From JAVBNH01 sp031551635 (GTDB lineage Bacteria; Bacillota; Clostridia; Oscillospirales; Acutalibacteraceae): a stretch of DNA of 41,858 nucleotides. The notes beneath the pieces are model-generated. The model saw nothing but the letters and a program-made list of their open reading frames with translations, did not search any database and was not told where the DNA came from. Position 1 is the stretch's first letter. The number at the start of each line of letters is the position of its first letter. A program made the position numbers and the translations under genes. Where the stretch lies: NCBI GenBank assembly GCA_031551635.1, contig JAVBNH010000014.1, positions 1 to 41,858 on the forward strand, given 5' to 3'. Positions 1 through 7,791 of this stretch are shown here, piece after piece.

Positions 1-29
1 ACTAAAAGTAAAACAATGATGTATTCCAT
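1..29 (-). CDS. N-terminus of an unknown leftward gene (partial)
   Basis: Only the first nine codons are in the window, reading MEYIIVLLL, so the product begins with a hydrophobic segment and is probably a membrane or exported protein. The start is well supported: a near-perfect Shine-Dalgarno (AAGGAGGTGA) lies a few bases upstream on the minus strand, and a consensus promoter sits further back at 90-118. The gene is divergent from rpsF. Its identity cannot be told from nine residues. Confidence 0.6.
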
Positions 30-89
30 ATGCGTCACCTCCTTCCGGAGATGAGCTAACCGCCTACCGTTCAGCATTACCACAAAAGC

Positions 90-118
90 ATTATAATTTA
101 TTCGACAAAAAAAGTCAA
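90..118 (-). promoter_or_regulatory. Sigma-A promoter of the leftward gene
   Basis: On the minus strand TTGACT (113-118) and TATAAT (90-95) are separated by exactly 17 bp. The transcript would have a leader of about 55 nt before the ATG at 29. Confidence 0.65.
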
Positions 119-183
119 TTACTATTTCTTTATTGAAAAAACTGAATTTTTTGTTTTTTCTTGAAAAAATACGGAAAAGCATA

Positions 184-212
184 TTGACAACACACGCATT
201 AAATGCTAAAAT
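184..212 (+). promoter_or_regulatory. Sigma-A promoter of rpsF-ssb-rpsR
   Basis: TTGACA at 184-189 and TAAAAT at 207-212 are separated by 17 bp, about 100 nt before the rpsF start. It is the only good promoter upstream of the ribosomal operon. Confidence 0.7.
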
Positions 213-315
213 ACATAACTGCTGCAGTGAATATTAAAATGTTTACTAATTTTTAGCAGCTATCCTTGCTTCAATTTTAAAATTGAGGCCACAGTCCAAA
301 AGGAGGTGCAACAGA
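213..315 (+). promoter_or_regulatory. 5' leader of the rpsF operon with a palindrome
   Basis: The leader of about 100 nt contains a perfect 16-bp palindrome (arms TCAATTTT/AAAATTGA, 271-286) close to the ribosome binding site, plus a possible longer GCTGC/GCAGC pairing upstream. The S6:S18 autoregulatory RNA is known from rpsF leaders of many bacteria. I could not convincingly match its conserved core here, so a regulatory role is only possible. Confidence 0.3.
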
Positions 316-600
316 ATGTCAAAAGCAAATTATGAAACCGTAGTAGTTTTCTCTTTAAAACAGGGTGAGGAAAACGCGAAGAATCTCGTCGAGAAGTTTA
401 AGACTTTAATCGAGACCAACGGTGTGCTTGACAGCGTTGATGAGTGGGGTCAGAGAAGGCTCGCATATCCCATCAACTATGAGACAGAAGGTTACTATTG
501 TCTCTATAACTATCAAGCTGAGTCCGATTTCCCCGCAGAGTTTGACCGCGTTTTGAAAATTACTGAAGGCGTTATCCGTTCTCTTATCGTTTGCAAGTAG
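316..600 (+). CDS. rpsF: 30S ribosomal protein S6
   Basis: A 94-aa protein of the size of bacterial S6, beginning MSKANYETVVVFSLKQ and containing the typical W-G-x-R-x-L-A-Y-x-I stretch of the family (WGQRRLAYPINYE). S6 binds the central domain of 16S rRNA together with S18. The start at 316 is chosen over an upstream in-frame start at 283 because AAAGGAGGTG lies 7-8 nt before it and the conserved protein begins there. It is first gene of the classical rpsF-ssb-rpsR operon, with 27 nt to ssb. Confidence 0.95.
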   Translation: MSKANYETVVVFSLKQGEENAKNLVEKFKTLIETNGVLDSVDEWGQRRLAYPINYETEGYYCLYNYQAESDFPAEFDRVLKITEGVIRSLIVCK

Positions 601-627
601 TAAAACAATAAGGATGGGGGTTCTCTT

Positions 628-1077
628 ATGATTAATAATGTAGTTTTAATGGGCAGATTGGTTGCTGACCCCGAACTCAGAACGACAAACTCAAATATTT
701 CCGTGACTTCATTTACAATAGCGGTTGAACGCGCGTTTGTCAAATCGGGTGAAGAGCGTCAGGCTGATTTTATCGACATTGTTGCCTGGCGGCAGACCGC
801 TGAGTTTGTCACAAAGTATTTCCATAAGGGCTCAATGATTGCTGTTCAAGGCAGCATTCAAACCAGAATGTATGAGGACAAGAACGGAAATAAACGTAAA
901 TCAGTCGACATTATCGCAGATAACGTCAGTTTTTGCGGCTCTAAAGCGGAATCGGGGACTACAGGCGGAAGCGGTAATTATACCCCTACGGCTAATGCTC
1001 CCGCGCCGTCCTATCAGAGTGCGTCCGTTGACGACTTTACCGATGCTTTTCCCGCTGAGGATGACCTGCCGTTTTAA
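628..1077 (+). CDS. ssb: Single-stranded DNA-binding protein
   Basis: A 149-aa SSB: an OB-fold of about 110 residues opening with MINNVVLMGRLVADPELR, a Gly/Ser/Ala/Pro-rich linker, and the acidic tip DDLPF that recruits repair and replication partners. It coats single-stranded DNA during replication, repair and recombination. An AAGGATGGGGG stretch precedes the start. Its position between rpsF and rpsR is the standard Firmicutes arrangement. Confidence 0.95.
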   Translation: MINNVVLMGRLVADPELRTTNSNISVTSFTIAVERAFVKSGEERQADFIDIVAWRQTAEFVTKYFHKGSMIAVQGSIQTRMYEDKNGNKRKSVDIIADNVSFCGSKAESGTTGGSGNYTPTANAPAPSYQSASVDDFTDAFPAEDDLPF

Positions 1078-1137
1078 CGCAGCATCAGATTCACCTATGT
1101 TTAAACAATTACTTCAATGATTAAGGAGGAAACGAAA

Positions 1138-1401
1138 ATGGCATATGACAGAGGCTCTAGAGGCGGCGACGACCGCCGTCCGATGAAGAAAAAAGGCGGA
1201 AAAAAGGTTTGCTATTTCTGCGCTCAGAAAGATGAGTTCATCGATTATAAAGACACAGCAAAGCTTCGCCGTTATATCTCGGACAGAGCTAAAATATTAC
1301 CCCGCAGAATCACAGGGACATGCGCCAAGCATCAAAGAGAGCTGACTCAATCAATAAAGAGAGCCCGCCACCTTGCAATGCTTCCTTACAGCGCAGATTA
1401 A
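1138..1401 (+). CDS. rpsR: 30S ribosomal protein S18
   Basis: An 87-aa basic protein with the S18 signature region (F-x-D-Y-K-D, L-R-R-Y, I-L-P-R-R-I-T-G-T-C-A-K-H-Q-R). It pairs with S6 on the 30S platform. A CYFC pair near residues 25-28, with a later cysteine and histidine, resembles the zinc-binding form of S18, though I do not count four clear cysteine ligands. The start at 1138 is preferred over 1117 because AAGGAGG sits at normal spacing and the family begins here. A strong hairpin terminator follows 22 nt after the stop. Confidence 0.95.
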   Translation: MAYDRGSRGGDDRRPMKKKGGKKVCYFCAQKDEFIDYKDTAKLRRYISDRAKILPRRITGTCAKHQRELTQSIKRARHLAMLPYSAD

Positions 1402-1422
1402 TTTATATTGCTAATATGAAAT

Positions 1423-1469
1423 AAGCTCCGGTAGGAGAGATATTTTCTCTCTTATCGGAGCTTTTTTTT
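1423..1469 (+). terminator. Terminator of the rpsF-ssb-rpsR operon
   Basis: The arms AAGCTCCG and CGGAGCTT, extended inward by GGAGAGA/TTCTCTC with a small internal mismatch, form a long hairpin followed by eight T. It ends the ribosomal operon. Confidence 0.85.
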
Positions 1470-1478
1470 GCAATTAGA

Positions 1479-1529
1479 ATTTTTATCGGTATATATATTC
1501 TAAAAAGGAATATATATACCGATAAAAAT
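1479..1529 (+). repeat. Perfect 22-bp inverted repeat between rpsR and mraZ
   Basis: Left arm 1479-1500 and right arm 1508-1529 are exact reverse complements (22 bp, each arm with ATCGGTATATATATTC or its complement) around a 7-nt loop TAAAAAG. It lies just after the rpsR terminator and about 30 bp before a candidate mraZ promoter. It lacks a clean U-tract next to the stem, so a simple terminator is not the obvious reading. Confidence 0.75.
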
Positions 1530-1558
1530 ATTTTTATTAAAAAATTAGTGAATTGCTA

Positions 1559-1587
1559 TTGCTTTTTCTAAAAATTGATGCTATTAT
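1559..1587 (+). promoter_or_regulatory. Candidate promoter of the dcw cluster (mraZ)
   Basis: TTGCTT (1559-1564) and TATTAT (1582-1587) have a 17-bp spacer. The leader to mraZ is then about 130 nt and carries two GTGGAG-containing segments (around 1627 and 1695), a GAGGC/GCCTC hairpin and an A/T-rich stretch. MraZ is known to autorepress by binding short G-rich direct repeats upstream of itself; whether these segments are such sites is inference. Confidence 0.45.
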
Positions 1588-1719
1588 ATCTCTCGAGGCA
1601 CATTTTGGAGCCTCAAGGAGCGTAGTGGAGTGAATTCCCACATATTTTGATGAAAAATAGCCTTTTTTGCAAAAGCCTTGCATTTTTGTGTGAGTGGAGC
1701 GAGCCCGGGAGGTGTGGAT

Positions 1720-2145
1720 ATGAGTTTCTGGGGAAAATTCAACCAGACTATAGACAGTAAAAACAGAATATTCATTCCGACATCTTTCAGAAATGAACTG
1801 GAGGAGAACTTTTTTATTTTCAACGCGCCTGACGGTTGTCTGTTTTTAGTGAGTCAGAATAAGATGGATCAAATTATGGGTAATCTCATAAGCGAAGGCG
1901 CCGTGATGGAAGACCGCCAGATGCAGAGAAATGTAACCGGCTCAATAACACTTGTCAATATGGACAAGCAGGGTAGGGTCACGCTGAACTCAGAGCATGT
2001 GGACTGGGCTAGGCTGACAAAGGAAATCATTTTTGTCGGCGTTGGCGAGAGGGTTGAGCTCTGGGAGCCAAAGGCATATGAGGAAAATCTTTTCCCGACT
2101 GATATACTGAGTAAAAAACTCGATGAGAAAAGAATCCTCTTTTGA
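1720..2145 (+). CDS. mraZ: Transcriptional regulator MraZ
   Basis: A 141-aa protein with the two SpoVT/AbrB-like repeats of MraZ; the opening SFWGKFNQTIDSKNRIFIPTSFR and later the D-K-Q-G-R-V-T-L motif are diagnostic. MraZ is a ring-forming DNA-binding protein that represses the cell division cluster it heads. The start at 1720 has GGGAGGTG just upstream; the in-frame upstream start at 1678 adds 14 residues unlike the family. It is first in the dcw cluster and lies 51 nt before rsmH. Confidence 0.93.
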   Translation: MSFWGKFNQTIDSKNRIFIPTSFRNELEENFFIFNAPDGCLFLVSQNKMDQIMGNLISEGAVMEDRQMQRNVTGSITLVNMDKQGRVTLNSEHVDWARLTKEIIFVGVGERVELWEPKAYEENLFPTDILSKKLDEKRILF

Positions 2146-2196
2146 TTTAGCTAATTCATTTCTTTTTATATTTAGGTCACAAAAAATTCGAAAGCG

Positions 2197-3129
2197 GTGT
2201 ATGTTGTGGAATTCAGTCACATTCCGGTGCTTCTTGATGAGAGCATTGCGGCTCTTGAGATAAAAAGTGACGGAATATATGTTGACTGCACCGGCGGATT
2301 CGGCTCGCACAGCGCGGCGATAGCACAGAAGCTCAATAACGGAAAACTTATTTGTATTGACAGGGACCCCGATGCGGTTGCGGTGCTCAATGAGCGTTTT
2401 AGGAATAATGAGAAGGTCAATGTTGTCAAGGCTGTTTTTAATGAACTGAGGTCAGTTCTTGACGAGCTGAATATCGAAACAGTTGACGGAATTTTAGCCG
2501 ACCTTGGTGTGAGCTCGTATCAGCTTGATTGCGCCGATCGCGGATTTTCGTATCATACTGACGGGTCAAAACTTGATATGAGAATGAGCAGGGAAGGCAT
2601 GAGTGCCGAGGACATCGTCAATACATATACCGAAAAGGAGCTTGCCGACATCTTCTTTAAATACGGCGAGGAAAAGTATTCGAGGAGTATCGCTAAAAAT
2701 ATTGTCAGTGCGAGAGAAGAAAAAAGAGTTGAAACAACCCTCGACCTTGTTGAAATCATAAAACGGTCAATGCCGCAAAAAGCGATGCGTGATTCACATC
2801 CCGCGAGGAAGGTTTTTCAGGCTCTGAGAATAGAGGTAAACGGTGAGCTGCAGATGCTTCCCGAATCACTGGAAACAATGTTCGATTCATTGAAAAGCGG
2901 CGGAATTTTAGCTGTTATCAGTTTCCATTCACTAGAGGACAGAATCGTAAAAACATGCTTCAGCGACTTATGTAAAGCCTGCATATGCCCGCCTGAGTTT
3001 CCAATATGTGTTTGCGGAAAAAAGCCGAGAGGTGCGTTGAAATTTAAATTTATCTCCCCCGGTGAGCATGAGCTGGCGGAAAACCATAGAAGCAGAAGCG
3101 CAAAATTAAGAGCTATCATAAAACTCTAA
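2197..3129 (+). CDS. rsmH: 16S rRNA (cytosine(1402)-N(4))-methyltransferase
   Basis: A 310-aa MraW/RsmH: FSHIPVLLDESIAAL at the N-terminus, SAM-binding D-C-T-G-G-F-G-S-H-S motif, ADLGVSSYQLD, RGFS, and the C-terminal ISFHSLEDRIVK signature. It methylates N4 of C1402 in 16S rRNA. A helical insert follows the RGFSYHTDGSKLDMRM segment, as in the family. Only a weak Shine-Dalgarno (GAAAGCGG) precedes the chosen ATG, and in-frame starts a few codons later are possible. Confidence 0.94.
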   Translation: MYVVEFSHIPVLLDESIAALEIKSDGIYVDCTGGFGSHSAAIAQKLNNGKLICIDRDPDAVAVLNERFRNNEKVNVVKAVFNELRSVLDELNIETVDGILADLGVSSYQLDCADRGFSYHTDGSKLDMRMSREGMSAEDIVNTYTEKELADIFFKYGEEKYSRSIAKNIVSAREEKRVETTLDLVEIIKRSMPQKAMRDSHPARKVFQALRIEVNGELQMLPESLETMFDSLKSGGILAVISFHSLEDRIVKTCFSDLCKACICPPEFPICVCGKKPRGALKFKFISPGEHELAENHRSRSAKLRAIIKL

Positions 3130-3226
3130 CACATTTAAATCAAAAACAATTAGAATTGGAAGGAAAATTAACAAATTATTTACATAAAATTTTTAAATAA
3201 ATAGGATATGAAAAGAGGTTAGTGGG

Positions 3227-3790
3227 ATGGCATATAACAATTCGGTGTTTGATTTTTCCTATTTTGAAGAATCCGAGCCGGTCAGCGTTGAGAACATGAA
3301 AAAAAATTACAAAGAAAAGATTAAGCAGGAAAGAGCGGGAAATAAAGCTGATGTAGCAAAAATTGTCAGCACAAAAAATCTCGAAACGGATAACCAAAAT
3401 CAAAATTTACGCACAGCCGTAAAAAGCACAGTGAAGGCTTTTATGATTACTTTTGTGAGTCTCGCGGTTTTCTTTCCGGTGCTCGGCATTGTTTCGGCTG
3501 AAATCAATCACGAGATGATTATTCGCGAACGCAAGCAAATTGAGACGCTGATTGATGACTCAAAGAGCGAAAAGGTTCAGCTGACCGCACAGATCAACAC
3601 GGTTTTGCAAATCAGCTTTATCGACGATTACGCGGAAAAAGTTCTTGGAATGACAAACCAGGGCAGCGGAAATGTCAAATATTTTGACTTCAGTATGGAT
3701 GACGAGGTTGTTACCTCAGGCGGAAGAAGCTATTCAAATACACAGAATGAATCGTTTTTTGCTAAAATGTTGTCATATATTTTTAAGTAG
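3227..3790 (+). CDS. ftsL: FtsL-like cell division protein
   Basis: A 187-aa bitopic protein: a charged cytoplasmic N-terminus of about 70 residues, one membrane segment (VKAFMITFVSLAVFFPVLGIV), then a short extracytoplasmic helix rich in charged residues that looks like the FtsL/DivIC coiled coil, and a C-terminal tail. The family has little sequence conservation, so the call relies on topology and position between rsmH and the division transpeptidase. FtsL joins FtsB/DivIC and FtsQ/DivIB in the septal complex that activates FtsWI. It is longer than the roughly 100-120 residues of typical FtsL because of the extended N-terminus. Start supported by AAAGAGGTTAG upstream. Confidence 0.7.
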   Translation: MAYNNSVFDFSYFEESEPVSVENMKKNYKEKIKQERAGNKADVAKIVSTKNLETDNQNQNLRTAVKSTVKAFMITFVSLAVFFPVLGIVSAEINHEMIIRERKQIETLIDDSKSEKVQLTAQINTVLQISFIDDYAEKVLGMTNQGSGNVKYFDFSMDDEVVTSGGRSYSNTQNESFFAKMLSYIFK

Positions 3791-3824
3791 GCTTATACTA
3801 TATTAGTAGGCTTATCTATAAATA

Positions 3825-3856
3825 CCTGAACTGAAAATTCTATTTTTCAGCTCAGG
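3825..3856 (+). other. Intergenic hairpin before the division PBP gene
   Basis: CCTGA-A-CTGAAAA pairs with TTTTCAG-C-TCAGG around a 6-nt loop, one mismatch, with no following T-run. It lies in the 138-nt gap between ftsL and the PBP gene, just after two copies of AGTAGGCTTAT (around 3786 and 3805). It may be an mRNA processing or attenuation structure. Confidence 0.35.
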
Positions 3857-3928
3857 AAATTTGTTCATATAACACTTATTTATTGCACATCGATTAAATC
3901 TTTACGGAAGGAAAGGCTTGACTATACA

Positions 3929-6142
3929 ATGAAACCATCGGATAAAAGCTCAAACAGAGGACTTGCCGTTCTGCTTTCAGTATTTTTTCTTTTTGCCTGT
4001 GTTATTCTTAGGCTTGGTTATTTGCAAATAATAAAAGAGGATTACTATTCCGCTCTCGCGGCAAAGCAGCGCCGAAGTGATACGGTTATAAACGCTCTGA
4101 GAGGGACAGTTTATGACAAGAATATGAAGCCCCTTGCTCAAAGCGCGTCTGTCTGGCTGGTTTATGTCAACCCCTCCCAGATTAAAACGGACGAAACGCG
4201 CGAGCTTATTGCCGAAAATCTTTCAGTCATCCTGGAAGTTGACAAGGAGACGATAAAAACAAAGCTGTCCCACACCCAAAACGGCTATGAAAAAATTAAA
4301 GGTCAAATCGAAAAGGATAAATATGAAGCCGTAAGCGATTTTATTGATAAATACGGTCTTGAATATGTCGTCTGTATTGACCCCGACTCAAAAAGATATT
4401 ATCCAAATTCAAATTTCTGTTCTGCGGTTATAGGCTTTACCGGTTCAGAGGATACAGGCAGATCGGGACTCGAATTTTTTTATAACGACACCTTAACAGG
4501 CACTCCCGGACGCATTATTACAGAGAAGGACGGACGCCTCGAGGAGATGCCCGATTCCTTCGAGAGTACTAATGATGCAATACAAGGCTCGCACCTTGTT
4601 TTAACGCTTGATGAAAAAATACAGAGCTACCTTGAGACCGCGCTCAAGCAGAGCCTTGCCGATACAAAAGCCAAGTATTGTTACGGGATTGTTATGGATG
4701 TCGAAACCGGCGGGATTCTAGCTATGGTTTCTCTCCCTGACTATAATCTCAATTCGCCGGATACACTTGTTGACCTTAACCAGGCTGATGTTATTTCCAA
4801 AATGGAAAATTCGGACGCGAAATCACTTGCGCTTAAGGACGCGAGAAACTCGCAGTGGCGTAACCGCGCGATAAGCGACACCTACGAGCCCGGTTCTGTA
4901 TTTAAGGTAATAACAGTTTCGGCAGCACTTGAGGAAAATGTCGCAAACGAGAATTATCCCTTCAACTGCACTGGTTCAATTCTTAATTCCGGGCACACCT
5001 ACAGATGCTGGAAGGCGGGCGGTCACGGCTCTGAGACACTCAAGGATTTGCTGAAAAACTCATGCAATCCCTTTGCAATTACGATTGCTAAGGCTATGGG
5101 TATCGAGACATTCTACAAGTATTTCAGCGCCTTCGGCTTCACGGAAAAAACCGGCATCGATTTGCCGGGCGAGGCTGACAGTGTCGCAGGTGTCACTTAT
5201 TATGATTTAAAGAAGTTTGGCAATCCCGAGCTTGCCAGCTATTCCTTCGGTCAGACCTTCCAGGTTTCCCCTATTCAAATGATAACAGCCATTTCCTGCG
5301 TTGCGAACGGCGGAGTGCTTATGAAGCCGTTTATAGTCGACAAGGTTATTGATGAGCAAACAAATATTGTTAAAAAAACCGAACCCATAGTAAAGCGGCA
5401 GGTAATTTCTCAGTCAACCGCCGACAGGGTATGCAAGCTCATGGAGGATGTCGTCGCGACAGGAACCGGCAAAAACGCCTTTGTACCCGGCTATCATGTC
5501 GCGGGAAAAACAGGTACCTCTGACAAGCTTACTAAAGAGGGCGAATATATCGCTTCCTTCGCGGGTTTTGCTCCCGCATATGACCCCAAGGTTGCGATTC
5601 TAATTGTTATTGACGAGCCTCAGGGCGATCACGGCGGTGGCGCTATAGCGGCTCCCGTTGCTGGCGAGGTTTTTGAAAAGGTGCTGCCTTATTTGAATGT
5701 CGAGCCTAAGTATTCAAATGATGAGCTTGTTTTTATGCTTGACAAGGCTCCGAATCTCATCGGTAAAACCGTTTCGGACGCGAAAACAGTCATCGGCAGA
5801 AAATATACTGTTGAGGTTGTCGGAAACGGCGCTAATGTAAAGGCGCAGCTCCCGGAGCCGGACAGAATGCTCAGCAAAAACGGCGTTATCGTGCTTTACA
5901 CAGAGGATAATTATGAGCACAAAACAGTATCTGTTCCGAATTTTTCAGGTCTCACTGTTCAGCAGGCAAACCGCTTAGCAGTCGACAGCGGTCTAAATAT
6001 AAAAATCTCGGGAAGCTCGCTTCAGAGCAGTGATATAGTCGCATATAAACAGAGTATTGAAAAAGACACAACGGTCAATAAAGGCGCGGTTATAACGGTC
6101 TATTTCAAAACAACTGTGGGTGTAAATGACTTTGACCATTAA
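3929..6142 (+). CDS. spoVD: Class B penicillin-binding protein with PASTA domains (SpoVD/FtsI type)
   Basis: A 737-aa division or sporulation transpeptidase. One N-terminal membrane anchor (residues about 10-32) is followed by a dimerisation domain with the conserved RG-x-(V/I)-x-D segment, a transpeptidase domain with all three catalytic motifs (S323-V-F-K326, S378-C-N380, K527-T-G), and two C-terminal PASTA repeats (about 600-660 and 665-730). It crosslinks septal peptidoglycan outside the membrane. SpoVD (sporulation) and PbpB/FtsI (vegetative division) share this architecture, and only one such gene is in this cluster, so it may do both. The start follows GGAAGGAAAGG with a rather long spacing. 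Confidence 0.88.
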   Translation: MKPSDKSSNRGLAVLLSVFFLFACVILRLGYLQIIKEDYYSALAAKQRRSDTVINALRGTVYDKNMKPLAQSASVWLVYVNPSQIKTDETRELIAENLSVILEVDKETIKTKLSHTQNGYEKIKGQIEKDKYEAVSDFIDKYGLEYVVCIDPDSKRYYPNSNFCSAVIGFTGSEDTGRSGLEFFYNDTLTGTPGRIITEKDGRLEEMPDSFESTNDAIQGSHLVLTLDEKIQSYLETALKQSLADTKAKYCYGIVMDVETGGILAMVSLPDYNLNSPDTLVDLNQADVISKMENSDAKSLALKDARNSQWRNRAISDTYEPGSVFKVITVSAALEENVANENYPFNCTGSILNSGHTYRCWKAGGHGSETLKDLLKNSCNPFAITIAKAMGIETFYKYFSAFGFTEKTGIDLPGEADSVAGVTYYDLKKFGNPELASYSFGQTFQVSPIQMITAISCVANGGVLMKPFIVDKVIDEQTNIVKKTEPIVKRQVISQSTADRVCKLMEDVVATGTGKNAFVPGYHVAGKTGTSDKLTKEGEYIASFAGFAPAYDPKVAILIVIDEPQGDHGGGAIAAPVAGEVFEKVLPYLNVEPKYSNDELVFMLDKAPNLIGKTVSDAKTVIGRKYTVEVVGNGANVKAQLPEPDRMLSKNGVIVLYTEDNYEHKTVSVPNFSGLTVQQANRLAVDSGLNIKISGSSLQSSDIVAYKQSIEKDTTVNKGAVITVYFKTTVGVNDFDH

Positions 6143-6202
6143 GAGTAATATTTTTAACATTAATTTGCAAAAAAGGGTAATATTAAGCATGGAGGCGATA
6201 AT

Positions 6203-7636
6203 GTGCTTTTGTCTGAGGTTTTGAGAGAAATAAATGTCTTGTGTGAGTACACGGATTGTGAAATAGTTTCACTGCGCGACGACTCAAGGAAAATCGAAAA
6301 CGGTTTTGCATATGTGTGTATAAAAGGCAATAGCTTTGACGGGCACGATTTCGCCGGTGAAATGCTGGCAAAAGGCGCGGCAGCGGTTATAACAGAAAGG
6401 GATTTAGGGCTTGAGAGACAGGTTATTGTTGAGGATACCCGCAAGTCTTATGCGAAAATGTGCGCCGCGTTTTTCGGTTATCCCGCGCGAAAGCTCAAGC
6501 TTATCGGAATAACCGGGACAAACGGAAAGTCCTCCACAGCATTTTTTATCAAAGGAATTCTTGAGCATCTTGGGGTTAAAGCAGGGCTATTGGGCTCAGT
6601 AAAAAACCTTATCGGTGATGAAGAATTTGAGGTATTTAACACAACGCCGACTGCTTTTGAGCTGCAGGAATTTTTTGCTAAAATGGTTCTGGCGCAATGT
6701 GAATACTGCGTCATGGAGGTCGCTTCTCAGGCATTGTCTCAATACAGGGTTGAGGGAGTCCATTTTGACGCCGCAATATTTACCAATCTGACTCAGGACC
6801 ATCTCGATTATCATGGGAATATGGAAAATTATAAGCAGGCGAAATCAATGCTTTTCAAAAATTGTTCTCTCGCCATACTCAACGCTGACGACACGGCAAG
6901 CCTTGACATGATTCGGGAATGCGACTGCAGAAGCGTTACCTACTCGAAATCAAAGAGTAACGCGACATATATGGCAAAAAATATTAATCTAAGCGATAAA
7001 ACCATAGAATATGAACTGCTCAGCGACAATACTATTGGTAGGGTGCACATGAATATACCCGGGGAATTTAATGTTTATAATTCTATGGCGGCAATTATTG
7101 CTCTTGTTGAGCTGGGTTTTGACTTTCATAAATGCAGAAAAGCGATAAGCACTGTCCCGGGAGTTTGCGGTAGAATTGAGCTTGTTCCGACTGAAACCGA
7201 TTATTCGGTAATTATTGATTCCGCTCACACTCCCGACGCGCTTGAAAACATTATCTCGGCTCTCAAGGGTATATGCAGGGGTAAACTTATCACGGTTTTC
7301 GGCTGCGGCGGCGACAGAGATAGCACAAAACGCCCGATAATGGGCGCTCTTGTCAGCGAGCTCTCCGATAAAGCTATAGTTACCTCCGACAACCCGCGAA
7401 GCGAGAATCCTGAAACGATTATAAACGATATACTTGCGGGAATAAGGGATGAAAACCGCGGTAAATGCATAATTGAAGCCGATAGAACGGCGGCAATAAC
7501 TCTTGCGCTTTCTCTTGCCGAGGCGGGAGATATAGTTTTGCTTGCGGGTAAAGGTCAGGAGACTTATCAGATTATGAACTCAGGGAAAATTCATTTTGAT
7601 GAACGTGAAAAAGTAAAAGAAATATTAGCACCTTAG
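6203..7636 (+). CDS. murE: UDP-N-acetylmuramoyl-L-alanyl-D-glutamate ligase (meso-DAP type)
   Basis: A 477-aa Mur ligase adding the third residue of the stem peptide in the cytoplasm. ATP-binding loop GITGTNGKSS near residue 105, central TNLTQDHLDYHG motif, and the DNPRSENP motif; DNPR is the accepted marker of meso-diaminopimelate specificity (lysine enzymes differ here). The start is GTG at 6203 (reading frame MLLSEVL): the overlapping ATG at 6201 opens a frame that stops after seven codons, and GGAGG lies just upstream. The stop codon runs directly into a dispersed structured repeat. Confidence 0.93.
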   Translation: MLLSEVLREINVLCEYTDCEIVSLRDDSRKIENGFAYVCIKGNSFDGHDFAGEMLAKGAAAVITERDLGLERQVIVEDTRKSYAKMCAAFFGYPARKLKLIGITGTNGKSSTAFFIKGILEHLGVKAGLLGSVKNLIGDEEFEVFNTTPTAFELQEFFAKMVLAQCEYCVMEVASQALSQYRVEGVHFDAAIFTNLTQDHLDYHGNMENYKQAKSMLFKNCSLAILNADDTASLDMIRECDCRSVTYSKSKSNATYMAKNINLSDKTIEYELLSDNTIGRVHMNIPGEFNVYNSMAAIIALVELGFDFHKCRKAISTVPGVCGRIELVPTETDYSVIIDSAHTPDALENIISALKGICRGKLITVFGCGGDRDSTKRPIMGALVSELSDKAIVTSDNPRSENPETIINDILAGIRDENRGKCIIEADRTAAITLALSLAEAGDIVLLAGKGQETYQIMNSGKIHFDEREKVKEILAP

Positions 7637-7640
7637 TACC

Positions 7641-7705
7641 TTAGTGAGCTGAAAGCTCAACAAAAAACAAGACTTGGGTTGTGGGCTTGGCAAGCCAAGC
7701 CCACG
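7641..7705 (+). repeat. Dispersed structured repeat, copy 1 (tandem with copy 2)
   Basis: A unit of about 65 bp: a small hairpin GAGCT-GAA-AGCTC, an A-rich linker with ACAAGACTTGGGTT, then a strong hairpin with 11-bp arms GTGGGCTTGGC/GCCAAGCCCAC around AA. It begins immediately after the murE stop. The same unit recurs at 7706-7770, 17680-17755 and, inverted, 30179-30253. Confidence 0.85.
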
Positions 7706-7770
7706 TTAGTGGGCTGAAAGCTCAATAAAAAATACTACTTGGGTTGTGGGTTTGGTAAGCCAAGCCCACA
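7706..7770 (+). repeat. Dispersed structured repeat, copy 2
   Basis: Direct tandem copy of the preceding unit at a 65-bp period. The two C-to-T changes in the left arm of the large hairpin (GTGGGTTTGGT) turn G-C pairs into G-T (G-U in RNA) wobbles, so the fold survives. The copy ends about 20 bp before the murF start and may influence murF translation. Confidence 0.85.
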
Positions 7771-7791
7771 ATGAGAAGGGAACAAGAGCAT

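Noticed and set aside
213..315. S6:S18 autoregulatory RNA motif in the rpsF leader
   Set aside because: A palindrome is there, but I could not identify the conserved core of that motif, so only a generic leader was annotated.
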